DNA of 10,642 bases, from the NCBI GenBank assembly GCA_964344215.1, contig CAYFMP010000105.1, positions 1 to 10,642 on the forward strand. The letters run 5' to 3'. The translations under genes and the position numbers were made by a program. This document shows, piece by piece, positions 1-6,418 of this stretch (position 1 is its first letter; each line of letters begins with the position of its first letter). Under the pieces are notes generated by a model. That model searched no databases. It worked only from the letters and a program-made list of their open reading frames with translations, and had not been told where the DNA came from. Origin of the DNA: CAYFMP01 sp964344215 (GTDB lineage Bacteria; Pseudomonadota; Alphaproteobacteria; Rhodospirillales; Casp-alpha2).

Positions 1-182
1 AACTCGACCCCGTATCGTCGGCCCGGAGAGCGACCAACCGCAATCACGCTATGTGTGAAGGTGCCGGATTTCGACATTCCTCCAATGATACAGCCGTCGC
101 CGGCATCGAAAATCTGCTGGTAGTCGAGGATCTCCGACCGGCCGGGCACAATGCCGTTCGTTATCGCAGTCGTTTTCGTCAC
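1..182 (-). CDS. Possible N-terminal fragment of an unrecognised protein (runs off left edge)
   Basis: On the minus strand a stop-free frame opens after a TAG and continues to the left edge, giving about 60 codons from a GTG at 182 (a second in-frame GTG is at 149). The product would begin with MTKTTAITNGIVPGRSEIL. No family is recognised, and there is no clear Shine-Dalgarno sequence before either GTG. About two thirds of third codon positions are G or C, lower than in the neighbouring genes, so coding potential is weak. A plus-strand frame over bases 1-120 is open too but has no better credentials. If real, this gene would lie downstream of the exonuclease in the same direction. It may be plain intergenic DNA. 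Confidence 0.25.
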   Translation of the reverse strand, partial: MTKTTAITNGIVPGRSEILDYQQIFDAGDGCIIGGMSKSGTFTHSVIAVGRSPGRRYGVE

Positions 183-330
183 GTTTCGGGAGTGGCGGCA
201 CTACGTCTGTTCCGAATTTCTTGGGATCCTAGACGATGAGTGTGTGCCGGGTATGACGCTTTCGTATCCGTTGTGTAGAGAGACTTTGGCCACCGCCGGT
301 CGGATCGCTTGGCGGGAGGGCGTGTTCGAT
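183..330. other. Non-coding stretch downstream of the exonuclease
   Basis: No credible gene is visible between the exonuclease stop and the possible truncated left-edge ORF. Base composition is less GC-rich than in the flanking genes. No hairpin followed by a T-run was found downstream of the exonuclease, so its terminator is not identified. Confidence 0.4.
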
Positions 331-942
331 TCACGCAAGCCGGCCAGCCGCCCTCAGGTGGCGAATGACGGCGGCAATGGCGCGGGCGTCGGCGAGGCCG
401 TCGTGGGCCGCCCCGGTCGCCGGCAGTCCGAGCCGGTCCGTCAATCGAGAACTTTCGACGAAGATGTCCTCGGTATCCATAGCCCGGGCCAGGATCGGAT
501 GCAGGTTGACACCGTCGGCCAAGACCGGCGGGCAGGGCAGGCCGTGCAGCCGGCAGTTCTCATCTATGACGACCCAATCGGTGCCGTTCGCGGCGATGTA
601 ACTTGCACCGTCGACAAAGTCGCGGAACTTGGAGAGCGCCATCGCGAAATCGACGGCCTCTTCGTCGAGTCGGGTTTGGGTGATACCGGTCAGGTCGGTG
701 ATGTAGTCGCTGAGCACGGAGTTCCTGACCGGCCGCACCAGAAGATCGAGGGCCGCAGTCTCTCTGTAGTCCCGGCGCGCGTCCAGCCGAACCGCGCCGA
801 TCTGGATGATCTCGCGGAACTTGCCTGGCAGGGTCCAGTCGCTTTCGTAAAAACCCGGCCACGACGTCCACTCCAAATCGAAAACGACGACGATATCGCC
901 GACAGGCATTCTCGGAACAGAAGGGGCGGCAGTCTCGGTCAC
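331..942 (-). CDS. DEDDh-family 3'-5' exonuclease (RNase T / ERI-1-like)
   Basis: This is a predicted 203-residue, two-metal-ion 3'-5' exonuclease acting on RNA or DNA ends in the cytoplasm. Motif ExoI is VVFDLEWTS, supplying D22 and E24. The central region (NGTDWVVIDENCRLHG) probably supplies the third acidic residue, D122. ExoIII is HDGLADARA with H180 and D185, the H-x4-D spacing of the DEDDh class. The segment REIIQIGAVRLD and the later LTGITQ are typical of the ERI-1/KapD-like branch rather than of oligoribonuclease. I chose GTG at 942 because GAGGAG lies 5 bases upstream of it. An upstream in-frame start at 1008 lacks that support and would run into the hairpin region, and the ATG at 909 would leave only 11 residues before the catalytic Asp. 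The catalytic set looks complete. The exact substrate cannot be told from sequence, and no neighbour suggests a pathway. Confidence 0.85.
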   Translation of the reverse strand: MTETAAPSVPRMPVGDIVVVFDLEWTSWPGFYESDWTLPGKFREIIQIGAVRLDARRDYRETAALDLLVRPVRNSVLSDYITDLTGITQTRLDEEAVDFAMALSKFRDFVDGASYIAANGTDWVVIDENCRLHGLPCPPVLADGVNLHPILARAMDTEDIFVESSRLTDRLGLPATGAAHDGLADARAIAAVIRHLRAAGRLA

Positions 943-992
943 GTCGGCTCCTCGGCATCTGGCGGCGAGTCCGAAGTGTATCACCGCGGCGT

Positions 993-1027
993 CCCCGGGC
1001 CGGCCCAAAAAGAAAGCCGGCCCGGGG
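993..1027. repeat. Perfect 12-bp inverted repeat (strong hairpin)
   Basis: Left arm CCCCGGGCCGGC (993-1004) and right arm GCCGGCCCGGGG (1016-1027) are exact reverse complements around an 11-base A-rich loop (1005-1015). All 12 pairs are G:C, so the hairpin would be very stable in RNA. It lies 50 bases upstream of the exonuclease GTG. No T-run follows on either strand, so it is not a canonical intrinsic terminator. It could be a transcriptional attenuator, an RNA-stability element or a protein-binding site; nothing in the sequence decides between these. Confidence 0.7.
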
Positions 1028-1056
1028 GGCGAGCCGGCGAGTTACAACAGGGAGCG

Positions 1057-1100
1057 GGCAGGGGCGCTTGGGGGTGAGATGAGGGGAAGAAACCCCTGCC
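1057..1100. repeat. 8-bp inverted repeat with 28-base loop
   Basis: GGCAGGGG (1057-1064) is complementary to CCCCTGCC (1093-1100). A smaller competing hairpin, AGGGG (1082-1086) with CCCCT (1093-1097), shares the right arm. The two structures are mutually exclusive, which might be a switch or simply a chance result of G-runs facing C-runs. Confidence 0.45.
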
Positions 1101-1127
1101 GCGCGGAAATCATCGCAAACCAGCCGG

Positions 1128-1169
1128 GCCGCCGCATTGATTTGGATCATGGGCAGATAAACCGGCGGC
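1128..1169. repeat. 7-bp inverted repeat with 28-base loop
   Basis: GCCGCCG (1128-1134) pairs with CGGCGGC (1163-1169). The arms are short and built from common GC-rich codon-like triplets, so on its own this repeat is weak. It is listed because it follows two other inverted repeats in the same gene-free stretch. Confidence 0.3.
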
Positions 1170-1388
1170 TACGTACTTTTCGCAGGCATCAGGCCGATAG
1201 GAGCCCCCTGATTCCGGAGGGACGCCGTGCCGAGTCCCGAAAAGCCAGGCGCTTGCAAGGTTTCCGCTGGAATTCCCGGCCTCGAGTGATCTATATTGCC
1301 GCCGGCCTCAATCAAGGTCCTTTGAATATGGGGCCGAAATCTCCGAACCATACAAAGAAAACGACGACGACAACGGGGGGAATATCTC

Positions 1389-2147
1389 ATGCGCTTGCAT
1401 ACCCGGACGTGGCCCGAGGTTGAGGCCTATCTTAAGGATTCGACCGGCATCGTCATGCCAATCGGCTCGACGGAACAGCACGGCCCGGTCGGCTTTATCG
1501 GCACTGACGCTATTTGCGCCGATGTCGTCGCCGACGCCATCGGCGACAAGCTGGGCATCATGGTCGGGCCGACCGTTAACGTCGGCATGGCCCAGCACCA
1601 CTTGGGCTTCCCGGGGTCGATGACTCTCAAACCCTCGACCCTGATCGCGGTCATTTGCGACATGGTCAACTCGCTGGCCCTGCACGGGTTCGACCGCTTC
1701 TTCTTCGTCAACGGCCACGGCGGCAATATCGCCACGGTGACGGCGGCGTTCTCGGAAGTCTATGCCGAATCGAGCCTGCGCACGGCCGACGGCAACCGGC
1801 CGCCCTTGCGCTGCGTGCTCCGGAACTGGTGGATGACCGACAAGGTAAGACAGGTCATCGACGAACGCATCGGCGAGGACGACGGCCGCCACGTCAGCGC
1901 GTCCGAGGTCGCGGTCACCTATTTCGCACACCCGGAGGACAGCGAGCGAGTGCGCGGCGCCAAGATGTCGCCGCGCGTAGCACCGGTCGGACCGATCTAC
2001 GATTCGTCGGACTACCGCCGCCGCTACGCCGACGGGCGCATCGGTTCCGATCCGTCGCTGGCCAGCGCCGAGATCGGCAAGGCCCTGGTCGAGGCGGCGG
2101 TCGAGGATTTGGCCGCCGACTACCAAGCGTTTCTCGCCGAGGCGTAG
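1389..2147 (+). CDS. Creatininase-family metallohydrolase
   Basis: This 252-residue protein belongs to the creatininase amidohydrolase superfamily, which includes creatininase, FAPy deformylases (ArfB) and the mycofactocin peptidase MftE. These are cytoplasmic metal-dependent C-N hydrolases. The N-terminal signature MPIGSTEQHGP gives E29 and H31, and GTDA gives D40. The central motif VNGHGGN contributes H110. The distal motif RHVSASEVAV keeps H168 and E173, but the usual HAGExET pattern is altered, with alanine replacing the first glutamate. The NGHGGN form separates it from the classical NGHYEN creatininases, so true creatinine hydrolysis is unlikely and the substrate is unknown. The ATG at 1389 follows a G-run (1375-1380) at 8-base spacing. 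It is transcribed alone on the plus strand and ends 14 bases from the convergent MoaD-like gene. No mycofactocin genes accompany it. Confidence 0.85.
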   Translation: MRLHTRTWPEVEAYLKDSTGIVMPIGSTEQHGPVGFIGTDAICADVVADAIGDKLGIMVGPTVNVGMAQHHLGFPGSMTLKPSTLIAVICDMVNSLALHGFDRFFFVNGHGGNIATVTAAFSEVYAESSLRTADGNRPPLRCVLRNWWMTDKVRQVIDERIGEDDGRHVSASEVAVTYFAHPEDSERVRGAKMSPRVAPVGPIYDSSDYRRRYADGRIGSDPSLASAEIGKALVEAAVEDLAADYQAFLAEA

Positions 2148-2161
2148 CTCGCGACCGACAG

Positions 2162-2413
2162 CTATCCGCCCTGCAGCGGCGGGAACAGCGTCAATTCGTC
2201 ACCGTCGGCCATGACGTAGGCGGCGCGATTGGCGGCAACGACGGACTCGCCGTTGACCAGGGTCATGTAGATGTCGCGGTTCGGCAACTCGAGGCCGTCA
2301 AGCAGGTCGGCCAGCGAGCCGCCGTCGTCGAGGTCGACGGTGGCCCGGCCGTCGGCGTCGAAATCGGGCGGCATCCCGCCCCGCGGCGCGATCAGCCTGA
2401 CCGAGATCCTCAT
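2162..2413 (-). CDS. MoaD/ThiS-like sulfur carrier protein
   Basis: This small 83-residue beta-grasp protein ends exactly in the di-glycine LQGG. In this family that tail is adenylated by an E1-like enzyme and thiocarboxylated to donate sulfur, for MoaD to make molybdopterin. Other family hallmarks are the N-terminal strand MRISVRLIA, the segment SLADLLDGL (33-41), VNGESV (53-58) and DGDELTLFPPLQGG (70-83). Its ATG overlaps the TGA of the upstream oxidoreductase by 4 bases (ATGA), which indicates translational coupling and a shared transcript. That position points to a dedicated role in maturing the tungsten- or molybdenum-pterin cofactor of that enzyme. It could be a general housekeeping MoaD, but no moaE, moeB or other cofactor genes are nearby. 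A role as protein modifier or tungsten-specific carrier cannot be excluded. Confidence 0.85.
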   Translation of the reverse strand: MRISVRLIAPRGGMPPDFDADGRATVDLDDGGSLADLLDGLELPNRDIYMTLVNGESVVAANRAAYVMADGDELTLFPPLQGG

Positions 2414-4239
2414 TCCAGGCCGAGGCGCTTCAGGGTCTGTCCGCGCGGCGCGCCGTTCTCGTCCCAACCGCGCAGCTCGTAATACTCGGGAAGCATGGCG
2501 TCGAGCTCGGCGACCCGGCCCTTGCCGGCGCCACTCTTGGCGGCGTCCTTGAGGATGCGTTCGGGCAGGGTATCGTCGGCGGCGGTCAATCCGGCGGCCA
2601 GGTTGAACCGGCGCTCCAGATTCCAGATGCGCTCGCCGGTTTCGACCATGCGCTCCGTGGTCCATTCGCTCCCGCAGGCCCCGGCAACCTGCGCCGCGTA
2701 GTCTTCCAGATCCCAGACGCTGCCGGGGAAACAGCACAGCCCGGTCGAATCGATGGCCGCCATTTCGTCCTGCGAGTCCTTGACGATGGCGGCCTTGCCT
2801 TCGGTTCGGACATGGGCGAAATCGTCGGTGTAGGTATCGGCCCTGAGGTGGCAAGCGCCGCGGTTTGAGGTCGCGTAGGCCAGCGCCATTCCCTGCATGG
2901 CACGGCCGTCATAGCCCGGAAACTCCTGGCCCTTGACCGTCATCGAGAACTCGGGACGGCCGTATTTCTCGCACAACAGCTTCGAGCCGAGGCCGATGTC
3001 GTTGCCGAACCCCTCGCCGGTGCCGGTCATCTCGACAGCCTTGACCAGGGCCTGGGCGGAGCCGAACTTGAGCTGCAGGCCGCCCGTCTCCTTGGTGGTA
3101 ATGGCCTTCTCCTCGAACAGTTCCATGGCCGCCGCCAGGCTGGCGCCGAACGAGATCGGGTCCATGCCGTGCTCGTTGCAAAGCGCGCTGGCGTAGGTCG
3201 CCGCTTCGATGTCGTCGACCCCGACCATCGGCGCCAGGGCGTAGCCGGACTCGTACTCGAGGCCGCCGAGCGCGCCGTGGTAGCGGTCCTTGCCCTTGAT
3301 CGAGAAGTGGGTGGGATCGATCTTGGCGACCCGACCGCAACCGATAGTGCAGCCGAAACAGGCCTTGTTGGCGATCAGGTTGGCTTGGCCGTCGGAGCGG
3401 CGTTTGGTCTGCATGGCCTTGACGTTGACCTTGTCGATGTCCTCGAACTGAACGTCCCGGCAGTTGCGGGTCGGAAGCGACCCATAGGCGTTGGTCACGT
3501 CCATCATCGGCATGGTGCCGTTCTCGGCCAGGTCTTGTCGGTCATCGCTGGGGTCGAGTTTGGCGCGCGCGGCCTCGACCGCCGCCATGAAGGCGTCGAG
3601 GTCGTCGGCCGTGACGCCGACGGTGCCGCGCACGGCGATGGCCTTGAGCTGTTTCGAGCCCATCACCGCGCCGACGCCCGAGCGGCCGGCGGCACGGTCC
3701 TTGTCGTTCATGACGCAGGCAAAACGCACCAGGTTCTCGCCGGCCTCGCCGATCGAGGCGATACGGATGCGCGGGTCCTGGTGGCGTTCTCTGATTCGGT
3801 CCTCGGTTACCCACACCGTTTCGCCCCAGATGAAATCGCGGGCGTCGAGGATCTCCACATGGTCGTCCTCGATCATCAAATAGACCGGGTGTTCGGCGCG
3901 GCCGCCGACGATCACCATGTCCCAGCCGGCGAACTTCAGCTCGGCCCCAAAGAAACCGCCCGAATTGGAACACGCCACGGCACCGGTCAGCGCCCCTTTG
4001 GTGACGACGGAGTAGCGCCCGCCGGTCGAGGCCGCCGTGCCGGTCAGCGGCCCGGTCGCGAAGATCAACAGGTTCTCCGGCGACAGCGGATCGGCAGCCG
4101 GGTCCATGCCGTCCATCAGGTAACGGGTGGCGAGGCCGCGCTGGCCCAGGTACTGCGCCGCCCACTCCATGTTCAGCGACTCGCTCTCGGCAGTGCCGGC
4201 GGTGAGATCGACGCGTAGGATTTTTCGTTGCCAAGACAT
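2410..4239 (-). CDS. Aldehyde ferredoxin oxidoreductase-family tungsten/molybdopterin enzyme
   Basis: This 609-residue protein has the full length of the AOR family: cytoplasmic enzymes with a bis-pterin tungsten (or molybdenum) site and one [4Fe-4S] cluster that oxidise aldehydes to acids or catalyse related low-potential reactions. The N-terminal pterin-binding domain is recognisable (KILRVDLTAG, residues 6-15; ATGPLTGT, 61-68; SNSGGFFGAELKFAGWD, 91-107). Cluster ligands are C294, C297 and C301 (CFGCTIGC), with distal C502 in DSTGLCCF (497-504), matching the CxxCxxxC plus DxxGLC arrangement. The C-terminus (YYELRGWDENGAPRG) is typical. I chose ATG 4239 because GAGGAG lies 7 bases upstream; a TTG at 4254 is in frame but overlaps that site. 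The gene is coupled to the MoaD-like gene downstream. No AorA/AorC-type electron-transfer subunits are adjacent, so the electron acceptor is unknown. Substrate and metal cannot be read from the sequence. Confidence 0.93.
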   Translation of the reverse strand: MSWQRKILRVDLTAGTAESESLNMEWAAQYLGQRGLATRYLMDGMDPAADPLSPENLLIFATGPLTGTAASTGGRYSVVTKGALTGAVACSNSGGFFGAELKFAGWDMVIVGGRAEHPVYLMIEDDHVEILDARDFIWGETVWVTEDRIRERHQDPRIRIASIGEAGENLVRFACVMNDKDRAAGRSGVGAVMGSKQLKAIAVRGTVGVTADDLDAFMAAVEAARAKLDPSDDRQDLAENGTMPMMDVTNAYGSLPTRNCRDVQFEDIDKVNVKAMQTKRRSDGQANLIANKACFGCTIGCGRVAKIDPTHFSIKGKDRYHGALGGLEYESGYALAPMVGVDDIEAATYASALCNEHGMDPISFGASLAAAMELFEEKAITTKETGGLQLKFGSAQALVKAVEMTGTGEGFGNDIGLGSKLLCEKYGRPEFSMTVKGQEFPGYDGRAMQGMALAYATSNRGACHLRADTYTDDFAHVRTEGKAAIVKDSQDEMAAIDSTGLCCFPGSVWDLEDYAAQVAGACGSEWTTERMVETGERIWNLERRFNLAAGLTAADDTLPERILKDAAKSGAGKGRVAELDAMLPEYYELRGWDENGAPRGQTLKRLGLE

Positions 4240-4280
4240 GGCGAGTCTCCTCAAACCTGGTCCGGTCGAATCGGGCGCCG

Positions 4281-4288
4281 ACCTCCTT
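4281..4288 (-). promoter_or_regulatory. Orphan perfect Shine-Dalgarno sequence in the oxidoreductase leader
   Basis: AAGGAGGT occurs on the minus strand about 40 bases before the oxidoreductase ATG. No ATG, GTG or TTG follows at usable spacing. It therefore cannot set the start of the known gene, which has its own GAGGAG. A nearby ATT could only open a six-codon frame (IRPDQV) ending in TGA inside the real ribosome binding site. The site may be chance or a ribosome standby site. Confidence 0.25.
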
Positions 4289-4329
4289 CTATATTGGCTA
4301 TTCTGGTTGCCAGGTAAAGGCAGAACAGG

Positions 4330-5121
4330 TCAATTCGACGGCGTCGTCGACAGTGGCCACAGGCTCAGATGGCGTTTTCTCAACACCATGAGATCGACCA
4401 TCGAAAGATGGCGAAAGACCGGCTGATCCCCTTCGCCGTGCAGCCAGACGAAGCCGTGGTTCATATCCGGGTAGGATCGCCGGACGTTGTCGTAGGAGCG
4501 CACCTCGAGGTAGGTCTTGGCACCGCTCGCCGCTGCTTCCGAAACCCAGCGGGCGGCGATGTTGGCCAGCCTCGGTGCTTCGAGCATCGGCACCCAGATG
4601 ATCTCCTGTTCGGTCGGCGGCCCGTAGAGCTCCTGCAGGTGTTCGACCACGGCGATAAAGGAGCCCGAGGGAAACAGGATGTGGGCCTGGGTGGCGATAT
4701 CGGAATCGTAGCGGATGATGGCCCGGCTGCCGGCGTAAAGCGGCGTTCCGTGGCCGAGCGCCGCGGCCAGCGGTTCGGGCCAGTCGACCGGGTCGACGCA
4801 GTAGCGGACCTCCTGGGCGGGTTTCTCGATACAGCCCTCCGGCGCCTGGTCCTCGGCGATGTATGGTTGTTTGAGCCGGATTCCGGCGCCGAGGACGAAC
4901 TCGACGTCGGTCAAGGCCGGATTTGAGGTGCCGGGGACGACGTCGTCGGGAGCCGGGATGTCGATGGTCAGCGCGCCCGGCGCGATGGCCGGCGGTTCGG
5001 CCTCGTCGACCGGTCTTTCCTCGATGGCGACGGGAGTCGGCAGGTCCTGGGCCGTGCCGGGGCCGGCCGTCGGTCCTCCAGCCAACAGGAGAGCGAGGAC
5101 GACGGCGGCGGCGGGACGCAT
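4330..5121 (-). CDS. Exported protein of unknown function in the type I secretion locus
   Basis: This 263-residue protein is not recognised. It starts with a clear Sec signal peptide: MRPAAAVVLALLLAGG, a hydrophobic core, then GTA before QD, so cleavage after A24 is likely. A proline- and acid-rich linker follows (about 25-70). The folded part is about 72-263 and contains two cysteines, C97 and C108, that could form a periplasmic disulfide. There is no second membrane segment and no lipobox. The ATG lies 9 bases after the stop of the membrane fusion gene, with AGAGG upstream at rather long spacing, so it is very likely in the same transcript as the ABC/HlyD exporter. A periplasmic or surface-associated accessory role in secretion or cargo handling is an inference from position only. 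A 90-base gap separates it from the downstream oxidoreductase gene. Confidence 0.75.
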   Translation of the reverse strand: MRPAAAVVLALLLAGGPTAGPGTAQDLPTPVAIEERPVDEAEPPAIAPGALTIDIPAPDDVVPGTSNPALTDVEFVLGAGIRLKQPYIAEDQAPEGCIEKPAQEVRYCVDPVDWPEPLAAALGHGTPLYAGSRAIIRYDSDIATQAHILFPSGSFIAVVEHLQELYGPPTEQEIIWVPMLEAPRLANIAARWVSEAAASGAKTYLEVRSYDNVRRSYPDMNHGFVWLHGEGDQPVFRHLSMVDLMVLRKRHLSLWPLSTTPSN

Positions 5122-5130
5122 GGCCGGACG

Positions 5131-6418
5131 CTACCTCTCGCGCATGGCGGTCTGCGCCGAGCTCAGGAACGGATCGGTCAGATAGGCCAGCACCGAGCGT
5201 TGCCCGGTGCGGATCGAGGCCATGACCTGAACGCCGGGCACCAAGCGGTAACGCAGCTCCCGGCGCTCGAAATAGTCGCGCTCGGTGGCGATCCGAACCT
5301 TGTAATAGGGCAGGCCGTCAGCGGTCTCGATGGTGTCGGGGCTGACGTGAACGACTTTGCCCGCCAGATTGCCGAAGCGGATGGCGTCGGGAGACGCCAG
5401 CGTCACCAGCGCCGTCTGGCCCGGCGACACGTAACCAATGTCCTGCGGCGGCAGCTTGGCCTCGATGATCAGGCTGTCGCCGGCCGGGACGATGTCGACG
5501 ACGGTGCCGCCGGGGCCGACGACACCGCCGACCGTGAACACGTGCAGCGTCTTGACGACGCCGCAGCACGGTGCGGCGCAGCGAATCCTCGAACTTGCGG
5601 ACCCGGCTCGAAAACTCGTCGACGGAACGGCGTTTCTTCTCCAACTCCTCGCGCACCTTTTCGCGGAACGAATGGCGGATCGCCTCGAGCTTGTTGGTGG
5701 CGCCGTCGTGGGCGGCTCGCGCCCGCCTCAGCGCCGACTGGTCCTCGGCGATGCGCCCTTTCAGCCCAGCCGCATCCTTCAGAAGATCGAGGTGCTGCAT
5801 GCGGTTGGTGAGTTGATCCTTCATCAGCTCCTCGCTGATCCTGATCTGCTCGTCGAGCAGCTTCAGGCGTTCGCGGCTGTTCTTGATGCGGCTCGATATC
5901 TCGGCCATCTCCTGGCGGTGCTGGGAAATCTGCTGGCGTTGGCCGGCGAGCTGGTTCTCGATCCGGTTCTTGCGGGTCTTGAACATGGCCACCGTCTCCG
6001 ACACCAAATCGGCGTGGTTCGCCGTCAGTTCGGCCGGAAAGACCGGCGCGTCGGCGCCGGTCGCTTCCGCCTGCAGTCTCGCCACGTCGGCCTTCAGCGC
6101 CGTGATGCGGCTGCGCAACTCGTCGACGTCGGCGCCGCTGGCGGTCGGCTCCAGGCTGATCAACGGCTGGTCCTTGGCGACGCGGTCGCCCTCGCGGACC
6201 AGGATTTCGCGGACGATGCCGCCTTCCAGGTGCTGGACGCTCTTGACCTGGGTCGAGGGAATGACCTCGCCGACGGCCGAGCTGACGACGTCGAGCTGGC
6301 CGATGTAACTCCACGCCGCAAATGCCCCGACCAGGGCCGTGCACAACAGGAAGAACAAATGCGTCAGGCGTTCGCCTTCGCCGGCCTCGGGCGCGGTCTG
6401 CCGCATCGACTCGTTCAT
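5131..6418 (-). pseudogene. HlyD/PrtE-like type I secretion membrane fusion protein, frameshifted
   Basis: This would be the periplasmic adaptor linking the ABC exporter to an outer-membrane channel. The N-terminal piece begins at ATG 6418, overlapping the ABC gene stop as ATGA. It has one membrane segment (about 20-40), a lipoyl-like half (VQHLEGGIVREILVREGD, 61-78), and a long coiled coil (about 97-280) ending FEDSLRRTVLR (276-286). After R286 the frame becomes arginine-rich nonsense, ending at 5318. The C-terminal half continues in another frame from about 5559 (GVVKTLHVFTVGGVVGPGG) through a beta-barrel region to a TAG at 5131. The conserved RAPVDG that should join VLR to GVVK is missing. 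The sequence fits a 14-base loss at the 5560/5561 junction. Rejoined, the protein would be about 430 residues, normal for PrtE-type adaptors. GTG 5541 could start a separate C-terminal peptide, but that peptide would lack the membrane anchor. Confidence 0.88.

Larger units (their letters stand above)
943..1388. other. Intergenic region between divergent genes, with inverted repeats
   Basis: This 446-base gap separates the minus-strand exonuclease from the plus-strand creatininase-family gene, so it should hold both promoters. Short ORFs on either strand give arginine-rich, unrecognisable peptides and were not accepted. Three inverted repeats are visible (993-1027, 1057-1100, 1128-1169). An AT-rich patch at 1291-1297 (CTATATT) is the best -10-like sequence for the plus-strand gene, but no matching -35 was found. 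No tRNA or known riboswitch was recognised. Confidence 0.5.

Noticed and set aside
993..1027. Intrinsic terminator
   Set aside because: The hairpin is strong, but no T-run follows on either strand.
151..1077. Plus-strand open frame covering the exonuclease and the hairpin region
   Set aside because: Antisense to the DEDDh motifs and continues through the 12-bp hairpin; low-complexity Arg/Gly/Val-rich product.
1079..1423. Plus-strand ORF in the intergenic region before the creatininase-like gene
   Set aside because: Overlaps the true start in another frame, has no ribosome site and an unrecognisable Arg-rich product.
2162..2854. Extending the MoaD-like protein upstream to a 230-residue product
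   Set aside because: The extra N-terminus is a shifted-frame reading of the oxidoreductase C-terminus, full of Arg/Gly; the ATGA overlap at 2410-2413 gives the natural start.
3169..4218. Long plus-strand open frame opposite the aldehyde oxidoreductase
   Set aside because: It lies wholly antisense to a gene with clear family motifs and arises from G/C-biased third positions; its product has no recognisable domain.
5131..5541. Independent short HlyD C-terminal gene starting at GTG 5541
   Set aside because: It continues exactly where the upstream fragment loses its frame and lacks the membrane anchor, so a broken single gene is the simpler reading.
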